Shown in pieces: positions 14,861 through 20,381 of a stretch of 20,810 nucleotides of DNA (position 1 is the stretch's first letter; every line of letters starts with the position of its first letter). Location: positions 1-20,810 of the IMG/VR virus record IMGVR_UViG_3300048583_000576; one strand, written 5' to 3'. This stretch comes from a virus. The position numbers and the translations under genes were made by a program. The notes under the pieces were generated by a model. That model saw only the letters and a list, made by a program, of their open reading frames with translations. It was not told where the DNA came from and did no database searches.

Positions 14861-15020
14861 GTCATTCCTGCGTAGGCAGGAATCCAAAACCAATTTAAGT
14901 ACAGAAAGATTTGTGTGCAATATAACATAACAAACAATTATTAAGCTGCATGGATCCTGGCCTTCGCCGGGATGACACATGGTTTTAGGTAGATATATCA
15001 TTCCTGCGAAAGCAGGAATC
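14861..15020. repeat. Palindromic repeat cluster 3
   Basis: The B-linker-A-B arrangement is in forward orientation: a type B hairpin (14864-14871/14876-14883), a 70 nt linker with a TATAACATAACAAACAATT core, a type A hairpin with one G-U pair (14954-14961/14966-14973), and a second type B hairpin (15000-15007/15012-15019, loop GAAA). The cluster lies between paralogs 2 and 3, within a 464 nt gap that otherwise holds the 14741-14777 hairpin and the promoter region of paralog 3. Confidence 0.85.
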
Positions 15021-15107
15021 TATAACACTAATTATGTATAGAAAGGTTTGTATACTAATAGTCAGTTTTGATCTATGTAGTAACATATACAATTTTTCGT
15101 AATTACA

Positions 15108-15139
15108 TTAACTTTTCATTAATTATTTCCGTATATATT
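15108..15139 (+). promoter_or_regulatory. Candidate CtrA box and -10 for the third paralog
   Basis: TTAA-CTTTTCA-TTAA (15108-15122) is followed by TATATT (15134-15139), a possible -10. The box starts 72 nt before the ATG at 15180. The block 15091-15145 is similar to 13546-13599 before paralog 2, ending in both with TATATATTAATTCA or close to it. Confidence 0.5.
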
Positions 15140-15179
15140 AATTCATAAGTAATGTACTTTAATAACTAACGGAGAATTT

Positions 15180-15758
15180 ATGAAAGATTCAAATGAAGAA
15201 TCAAAAAGTGCATATGAGGAGAGGGTATCATGGTACAATACTATAATGAGTGGTGTGAATAGATACATAGAAAAAGCAGGCACTAACGAAGATATAGAGA
15301 AGGGCATAAACAGCCTTTTAGCTAAAGCAATTATTGATTTAGAAAAAAAAGCCAATCCTAATTATTCTTTTGATAAAGATTCGGAAGCAAAAAATAAAAT
15401 TGCAGAAATCTCTAAGCAAATATTTAAAGACGGAGGAATAAAGCTTAGAAATTTTTCCGGAGAAGGAAGACGTGATATTATAAAGTTTTTTTCGATTAGG
15501 GAAAGTGCGTCAGATTTTTTTGATAAACGGCACAAAGTGATAGCAGCTCATCAAAGTAGAAATAACCCTTCTGAAGGTAAAGAATTTGAACTGAAAGAAA
15601 AAGTTGCTGTTGACACAAGAAGCTTTGAAGTGCAACAAGGTATGAAAGAAGCCAAATTAGGCCAAGAAGATAGGGCTCTTTTAGGAAATCTTAAAGCTAG
15701 TAATTTACCGAAAGTTACAAATGTTGAGAAAGATAAAAAACAAAATATTAAAAGGTAA
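15180..15758 (+). CDS. Tandem paralog 3: short form lacking the C-terminal domain
   Basis: This 192 aa protein has the N-terminal domain of the family (about 1-122), opening with SAYEERVSWYNTIMSGVN and carrying GEGRRDIIKFFSIRESASDF followed by a helix to AAHQ. This patch is closer to paralog 1 than to paralog 2. After that the sequence (about 125-192) is charged and unrelated to the linker and C-terminal domain of the other two copies, and it ends in a basic KDKKQNIKR tail. It may be a natural single-domain form or a copy truncated by recombination. No C-terminal-domain remnant is seen before the palindromic repeat at ~15803. The ribosome site GGAGA precedes the ATG by 4 nt. Confidence 0.8.
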   Translation: MKDSNEESKSAYEERVSWYNTIMSGVNRYIEKAGTNEDIEKGINSLLAKAIIDLEKKANPNYSFDKDSEAKNKIAEISKQIFKDGGIKLRNFSGEGRRDIIKFFSIRESASDFFDKRHKVIAAHQSRNNPSEGKEFELKEKVAVDTRSFEVQQGMKEAKLGQEDRALLGNLKASNLPKVTNVEKDKKQNIKR

Positions 15759-15802
15759 AAAATAGTAAAATTATATCTTTTTTATCTGTAATTATATACG
15801 AC

Positions 15803-15860
15803 TGTCACCCGGCGTAGGCCGGGATCCATCTACACAGCTTAGTAATTATTTATTACGTAT
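15803..15860. repeat. Single palindromic element, inverted, with partial linker
   Basis: A type A-like hairpin (CCCGGC 15808-15813 with GCCGGG 15818-15823, loop GTAG) is followed by a truncated reversed linker (CAGCTTAGTAATTATTTATT). The remainder of the 15759-16137 gap is AT-rich DNA with the promoter region of the gene at 16138. Confidence 0.75.
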
Positions 15861-16046
15861 TGCTGGTTGAATAATATTGAAAATCGCAACAGATAGGTGA
15901 AAATATAGCTAAAATAAAATGGTTATATAAGAAAAATTCAATGAAAATTTAATTTCTACTTATACAAGAATTGTTATAAAAAATAATATTTATACTTGTA
16001 ATTCTTCTAAATAAATTTAAGGTGCATAAATATTTTTTTTATTATA

Positions 16047-16110
16047 TTAATCTTTTTTTAATTTTTTTGTCATATTATTAATTATGGTAATATTCTTAAA
16101 ATATAGCCTA
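16047..16110 (+). promoter_or_regulatory. Candidate CtrA box and promoter block shared with paralog 1
   Basis: TTAA-TCTTTTT-TTAA (16047-16061) starts 91 nt before the ATG at 16138. The block 16059-16110 is clearly similar to 12094-12146 upstream of paralog 1, including ATATTATTA, GGTAATATT/GATAATATT and an identical AATATAGCCTA at the end. The two downstream genes are not homologous, so the shared block suggests common regulation or a copied promoter. Confidence 0.5.
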
Positions 16111-16137
16111 CAATTATAATTTATAAAAAAAAGTTTT

Positions 16138-17301
16138 ATGACAGAAGAAGAAGAGGAAGAGCTAAGAAGAGCGTCTCAAAGAACATTTTTTTCTCGTTTT
16201 AAGCTTCCGTTAGATAATCCGATTGTTAGCGGTATTATTAAGTTTGCGTCGCATCCGATAACCGGATTAGGTGTGCGTGGCTTGGCTTTAGGAATGGCAG
16301 CATCAAATCCCGTGTCTTTAGGGATTGTGATCGGTACACAATCAATTTGTGTGGGTATTGATACAGCCAGAGAGTATAGAGCGTCGCGATTAAAAGAACG
16401 GGAAAAATTAGTTGATCATTATGGAGAAATGATTCAGCGATTGGATATCGCTTTAGCAAAATTAGAGCCGGATCCAAAAAAACGAGAATTAATTAAAAGT
16501 AAATTTAATAATCCTCAACAAAATCCTAAACATGAAAAAGCTCCAAGAAAAGATTTAGACATAGGTACATGGCAATATCGCTTAGCAAGGTTTATCGAGT
16601 GGGGTACAGCGGTAATTATGGATACTATAACAACCCACGGTGTTGGGTTATTTAGGAATCTTCCGATTGACATACTTCCCGAGGTTCTTACTATGGGAAG
16701 TACATCTGAAGCTGTCGGTACTTACGCTAAACGTAAAATAGTTTTGCAGGAAAATAGTGATACTAGGAAAAGGATTACAGAAAAAGCTCAGAAATTCGGT
16801 ATCCCAAGCTATAACAGAAGCACTGTTCAACTCGGTGAACATTTAGGAAATATTGAAAGAGATGTACGTGCATTAGAAAGCTTAGCAAAAGTAGGGGCAG
16901 GATATGATGAAAATGAATTTAAAAAATATAGAGCTGAAGAAGAAAGAAAGCCGGCATCATTAAAGCCGGAAAGCAGATTGGTTGCCGGGCTTAAAAGTCT
17001 TGGAGGAGCAATTTTTGGCAGTGCAGAAGATTATTCATGGATTACGGAAGCACCGGAGAAGATTAGGAATTGGTTTAATGACCCGAAAAAAGCACCCGGC
17101 ACAGTTGAGCTTACTCCTCTTAAATCAAAAAAGATCGAAGCAAATCCTGAACTAATTTCTGATAAAAAACCTTCAAAGTCAAAAATGGCTGAAAAAGTTG
17201 AGCAGATAATTAAGTCAGCAGAAGCAGAAAGATTTCCTGGAAGATCAGAAGTATCGATACCGCGAGCACGTTCACATAGTAATTCTGTACACAATCTTTA
17301 A
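16138..17301 (+). CDS. Hypothetical protein with hydrophobic segments
   Basis: I do not recognise this 387 aa protein. It starts with an acidic run (MTEEEEEELRR). It then has a Gly/Ala-rich hydrophobic segment (about 38-72, including GLGVRGLALGMAASNPVSLG) and a second region (about 148-195, including WGTAVIMDTITTHGVGLF and IDILPEVLTMGSTSEAVG) that could be membrane-embedded or amphipathic. The C-terminal ~130 residues are hydrophilic, with a disordered Lys/Pro/Ser-rich tail ending in basic residues. There is no ribosome site and no signal peptide. The TTHGV...GTYA..K region weakly recalls TAHLF...GTYATNK in the gene at 1-831, but not enough to call homology. The gene stands directly before the prohead protease and shares a promoter block with paralog 1. 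Function unknown. Confidence 0.75.
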   Translation: MTEEEEEELRRASQRTFFSRFKLPLDNPIVSGIIKFASHPITGLGVRGLALGMAASNPVSLGIVIGTQSICVGIDTAREYRASRLKEREKLVDHYGEMIQRLDIALAKLEPDPKKRELIKSKFNNPQQNPKHEKAPRKDLDIGTWQYRLARFIEWGTAVIMDTITTHGVGLFRNLPIDILPEVLTMGSTSEAVGTYAKRKIVLQENSDTRKRITEKAQKFGIPSYNRSTVQLGEHLGNIERDVRALESLAKVGAGYDENEFKKYRAEEERKPASLKPESRLVAGLKSLGGAIFGSAEDYSWITEAPEKIRNWFNDPKKAPGTVELTPLKSKKIEANPELISDKKPSKSKMAEKVEQIIKSAEAERFPGRSEVSIPRARSHSNSVHNL

Positions 17302-17321
17302 TTTTAAGCAGTGAGGTAGAT

Positions 17322-17375
17322 ATGCAATTGCAGTCAACAAGCTATGATAATTTCCGGTTATGCCAGTGTTTTTAA
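17322..17375 (+). other. Short overlapping ORF with the ribosome site of the protease gene
   Basis: An ATG at 17322 has a good GAGG site 5 nt upstream and reads 17 codons (MQLQSTSYDNF and on) to a TAA at 17373-17375. It overlaps the start of the prohead protease ORF in another frame. The protease ATG at 17344 has no ribosome site of its own. This may be a leader ORF allowing coupled re-initiation, or the original protease start separated from its frame by a small indel. Confidence 0.4.
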
Positions 17376-17808
17376 TATTACTGACGAGCATAATGATATG
17401 ATTACGCCGGGTGCATTTACTACCACTTTAAGTACAAATCGGAAGCCGGTATTTCTCTGGCAGCATATGGTTGATAAACCGATAGGTGTTGTTGAGTATA
17501 TTCAAGAAGACCGGCATGGTTTGTACATTCAGGCAAAGATATTAACAAATGTAAGATGCGGTCAAGAAGCTGTATCTTTGATTGAAGCAAATGCGATTTA
17601 CGGATTAAGCATTGGTTTTAATCCTACAAGCTATTGGATTAGTGACTCTGGCATTCGCATTATTGAGGAGGTGGATTTATGGGAAGTAAGCTTAGTAACA
17701 TTTCCTGCTAACAGTTCTTCGGTTGTTACTGAACTAAAGGGTCAAGATATACAATTATCACAAATAGACAAATATTTAGACGAAGCCATAGCTATATTGT
17801 CTTTATAA
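17344..17808 (+). CDS. HK97-type prohead protease (GTA gp4-like)
   Basis: This 154 aa serine protease of the U35 family trims the capsid protein's scaffolding domain during head maturation. The family core is complete: GYASVFNITDEHNDMITPGA (about 5-24), catalytic His41 in LWQHMVDKPIGVV, Ser89 in IYGLSIGF, and the EEVDLWEVSLVTFPAN end (about 111-126). Its substrate is presumably the capsid protein at 4872, which keeps a delta-like N-terminal domain. The N terminus begins only four residues before GYASVF, shorter than usual, and the start lacks a ribosome site. An upstream ATG in another frame has one (see 17322-17375), so a frameshift near the start is possible. A large palindromic repeat cluster begins ~20 nt after the stop. 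Confidence 0.9.
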   Translation: MIISGYASVFNITDEHNDMITPGAFTTTLSTNRKPVFLWQHMVDKPIGVVEYIQEDRHGLYIQAKILTNVRCGQEAVSLIEANAIYGLSIGFNPTSYWISDSGIRIIEEVDLWEVSLVTFPANSSSVVTELKGQDIQLSQIDKYLDEAIAILSL

Positions 17809-17828
17809 CGTCAGTATGACATATATTC

Positions 17829-18193
17829 CAAAGCGAGTGTCATTCCGGCGAAGGCTGGGATCAATCTATGCAGCTTAATAATTGTTTATTATGTTATATT
17901 GCGTACAAATCTATTTTTTTCCGTACTTTAGCTCTACGTAATTAATTTTTTGGATTCCTGCCTATGCAGGAATGACACACAATTCAACCCAGATAAGAAT
18001 GATATATCTGTCTAATGGATTCCTGCTTTTGCAGGAATGACAGGTATTAAAACCTACATTGGAATGGCGTACTTTACTAACAGATTCCGGCCTTCGCAGG
18101 AATGACAGGCTTCAAAGCGAGTGTCATTCTGACACAGGTCGGGATTTCCATACAACTTAATGAAAATTGTCATCCTGGCGAAGGCTGGAATCC
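17829..18193. repeat. Palindromic repeat cluster 4, the densest in the window
   Basis: Five hairpins and one degenerate copy lie in ~365 nt. They are: type A variant with two G-U pairs (17842-17849/17854-17861); type B (17954-17961/17966-17973); type B (18019-18026/18031-18038); a chimera with one A arm and one B arm (18084-18091/18096-18103); a degenerate copy near 18124-18149; and a type A variant (18172-18179/18184-18191). The first two are joined by the reversed linker (TTTATTATGTTATATTGCG core). The region between protease and the gene at 18587 is otherwise empty of genes. Confidence 0.85.
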
Positions 18194-18516
18194 ATAATAA
18201 TATCTGTTTATACTTCGACCTTTAAAGCACTTATAAAATTTTAAATTATAATACAAAATCTATAATTTAATTTGATGTTTTTTATAACCTTACTCAATAT
18301 AAGGCCTATCCTCCTTTTGATCAGTTACATTTAATATTTATTAATTTAGTAACTTTCCCAAGCACAATGATTTTAGTGATCCGGAATTGCTTAAATACCT
18401 GATATTGAGCTTGTATTAAAGTCTTTTACTTTAAGATATTATTTAAAGAAAATCCTGTGAAACCGGTAAGTTCAGCAGTTATAAATAATGTATTTATTAT
18501 TATTTATATTTTGTTC

Positions 18517-18545
18517 TGGACATTTTTAGTTAATCGTATTATTAT
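18517..18545 (+). promoter_or_regulatory. Sigma70-like promoter for the small gene at 18587
   Basis: TGGACA (18517-18522), five of six consensus matches, is followed by a 17 nt spacer and TATTAT (18540-18545). The predicted start is about 35 nt before the ATG at 18587. It may also serve the distal tail genes downstream. Confidence 0.6.
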
Positions 18546-18556
18546 GATGCCAAATA

Positions 18557-18571
18557 TTAAGTTATTATTAA
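18557..18571. promoter_or_regulatory. TTAA-N7-TTAA motif just before the small gene
   Basis: A CtrA-box-like motif lies 30 nt before the ATG and downstream of the predicted transcript start. The position differs from the 72-93 nt seen at five other genes and would suit repression. Chance occurrence is quite possible. Confidence 0.25.
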
Positions 18572-18586
18572 TAATGAGATAAACTT

Positions 18587-18823
18587 ATGATTTTAAAGAT
18601 AGCGGGGAATTGCAATAATTTTTCTCTACATAATTTAGTAAAAAAAGCTAGATTGCGTGCATCAAAAAAACTTCTAAAAAAAATCATTAGCAACGATGTT
18701 GATTTACTTAATAAAGTTGATACTAATGTTCCGTTAGATGATCTTGGAAGTAACTTTGACGGAGTTAGATCATCTGGTGATAGTCTTCCTCTTGGCGTAA
18801 CGCAAGATCAAACGGATTTCTAA
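18587..18823 (+). CDS. Small hypothetical protein upstream of distal tail genes
   Basis: This 78 aa ORF has a good promoter. Only a weak AGAT-like sequence lies at the ribosome-site position. The N-terminal half is basic and helical (LHNLVKKARLRASKKLLKKI), followed by ISNDVDLLNKVDTNVPLDDL, which weakly recalls the end of an ankyrin repeat. The C-terminal ~25 residues are acidic and disordered. It could be a remnant of an ankyrin gene, given that two ankyrin genes accompany GTA genes here, but the evidence is thin. It lies ~120 nt before the gp12-like gene on the same strand and may be co-transcribed with it. Confidence 0.5.
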   Translation: MILKIAGNCNNFSLHNLVKKARLRASKKLLKKIISNDVDLLNKVDTNVPLDDLGSNFDGVRSSGDSLPLGVTQDQTDF

Positions 18824-18941
18824 AATCTCTTCAGTTCAAAATAATCCATAACTAACAATTATTAGGAAGTAAGATACTTCTGTCTCAGTATTAAGAGCGA
18901 AGAAGCTCCTTACCATCTTTCTTTTAAATAAAAAGCTTATT

Positions 18942-19541
18942 ATGAAAAATTTTTCTGAGGAGCGTTTTCCTACTGATATTTCATATGGTATCTCAGGAGG
19001 GCCGAAATTTAATACGGATGTTATCACTACTCATACAGGCTATGAGTATCGAAATATTAACGTACTGACTGCACGTAATCATTATAATGTAGTTCACGGA
19101 ATAAAAACCAAGGATCAGCTTGATCGATTATTGGTATTTTTTCGTGCAATGCGCGGTAAAGCAGTAGGTTTTCGTTTTAAGGATTGGCTTGATTACAAAG
19201 CGGTTAATCAGCATATTGCTATTGCTGACGGTCAGTCTTCCGAATTTCAATTGATTAAAACTTATCAGTTGGGAGATTTTATTGAGCAGCGTAAGCTTTT
19301 TAAGCCTGTTAAAAATTCCGTTAGAATATATTTTGATAATGAATTAGCTTTATCATGGCAAATTAATACAGCAACCGGTATTTTGGCATTTCCTAATCCT
19401 CCTAAAGAACAAATAAAAATTTCTGCTGACTTTGAATTCGACGTACCTGTACGCTTTGATACTGACCATATTTCAGCTTCAATCGATAATTATAATGTTC
19501 ACAGTATGTTAAACATTCCGTTAATCGAGATATTTTTATGA
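18942..19541 (+). CDS. GTA gp12-like distal tail protein (DUF2460 family)
   Basis: This 199 aa protein matches the DUF2460 distal tail family of GTAs and related phages, which forms the ring linking the tail tube to the hub. Typical blocks are FSEERFPTDISYGISGGPKF (about 4-23), the VLTARNHYNVVHGIKT stretch (about 41-56), FFRAMRGKAVGFRFKDWLDY (about 66-85), and a second half ending in FEFDVPVRFDTDHISASIDN (about 167-186). The length is normal. There is no ribosome site before the ATG, but the conserved block begins at residue 4, so the start is well placed. The stop overlaps the start of the gp13-like gene by 4 nt (ATGA), as in canonical GTA operons. Confidence 0.92.
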   Translation: MKNFSEERFPTDISYGISGGPKFNTDVITTHTGYEYRNINVLTARNHYNVVHGIKTKDQLDRLLVFFRAMRGKAVGFRFKDWLDYKAVNQHIAIADGQSSEFQLIKTYQLGDFIEQRKLFKPVKNSVRIYFDNELALSWQINTATGILAFPNPPKEQIKISADFEFDVPVRFDTDHISASIDNYNVHSMLNIPLIEIFL

Positions 19542-20371
19542 GAAAAGTCCCTAATCACTTCTTTGATGATTTAACTACTTTAACTACATGTTGTTATATG
19601 AAATTACGCAATGGTAATGTAATCGGCTTTACTGAGTATCCGCACGATTTAGTTATTGATAATTTAGTTTATTGCGCTGAAAACTCTTTTAAATCAACTT
19701 CTATCGAAAATACATCTGACGTCTCAGTTGATAATTTAGAAATCGAAGGTGAAATAGATTCTGATATGATAAAACGTGAAGACTTATTGGCAGGTTTATA
19801 CGATTATGCTTATGTAGAGATTTTTGTTGTGAATTACCTATTACCTCAAGACGGTAAAGTAATTTTGAAATCCGGCTATATTGGAGAAGTGCGTTTTTGT
19901 GGCCAGAGATTTGTTGTAGAAATACGGGGGTTATCACAAAAGCTTAATGCTGATATTGGAAAATATTACTCACCAACTTGCCGTACAAATTTTGGTAGTT
20001 CTCAGTGTAAAATTGACTTATCAAAATATCAGCAGCAAGGTATTGTCATTAGTTTATCAGAAGATAACGGTATTGTTGCAGATAAGCTGGTATTTGAAAA
20101 TAATTACTATTTATACGGGTTAGTCCGATTTATATCAGGTCAAAATAAAGATTTATCGCGAGAGATAAAAGAAGTATATGAAAATACTATTTTCCTAGCT
20201 TTGGATCTTCCATATAAGATAAATGTCGATGACAAATTTATTATTACTTCCGGGTGTGATAAGCAATTCTCTACTTGCTGCGAACGTTACAATAATGCAA
20301 TTAATTTTCGCGGTGAACCTGCTATTCCCGGTATAGATGAAATTTTAAAAACTTCCGGGACATTTAAATAA
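19538..20371 (+). CDS. GTA gp13-like hub protein (DUF2163 family)
   Basis: This 277 aa protein matches the DUF2163 tail hub family with its C-terminal BR0599-type domain. The N-terminal domain (about 1-145) includes CCYMKLRNGNVIGFTEYPHD. The C-terminal domain carries the family cysteines: Cys148 in YSPTCRTNFGSSQC157, and Cys240 and Cys247/248 in ITSGCDKQFSTCCERYNN, followed by NFRGEPAIPGID. In the Rhodobacter GTA structure the hub binds an iron-sulfur cluster through such cysteines, and the full set is present here, which argues against decay. It overlaps the gp12-like gene by 4 nt. The next genes in the canonical operon, gp14 (peptidase) and gp15, are missing; an ankyrin gene follows after 10 nt. 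Confidence 0.92.
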   Translation: MRKVPNHFFDDLTTLTTCCYMKLRNGNVIGFTEYPHDLVIDNLVYCAENSFKSTSIENTSDVSVDNLEIEGEIDSDMIKREDLLAGLYDYAYVEIFVVNYLLPQDGKVILKSGYIGEVRFCGQRFVVEIRGLSQKLNADIGKYYSPTCRTNFGSSQCKIDLSKYQQQGIVISLSEDNGIVADKLVFENNYYLYGLVRFISGQNKDLSREIKEVYENTIFLALDLPYKINVDDKFIITSGCDKQFSTCCERYNNAINFRGEPAIPGIDEILKTSGTFK

Positions 20372-20381
20372 GAAAAACTTT

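Larger units (their letters stand above)
18194..18586. other. AT-rich intergenic region
   Basis: About 390 nt with no ORF of coding character, no RNA gene and no further palindromic repeat. Only the promoter at 18517-18545 and a TTAA-N7-TTAA motif at 18557-18571 stand out. Confidence 0.5.

Noticed and set aside
17829-18193. A CRISPR array, because of the regularly spaced palindromes
   Set aside because: The repeats differ in type, orientation and spacing, the intervals are not uniform spacers, and there are no cas genes. They are dispersed palindromic elements that also occur elsewhere in the window.
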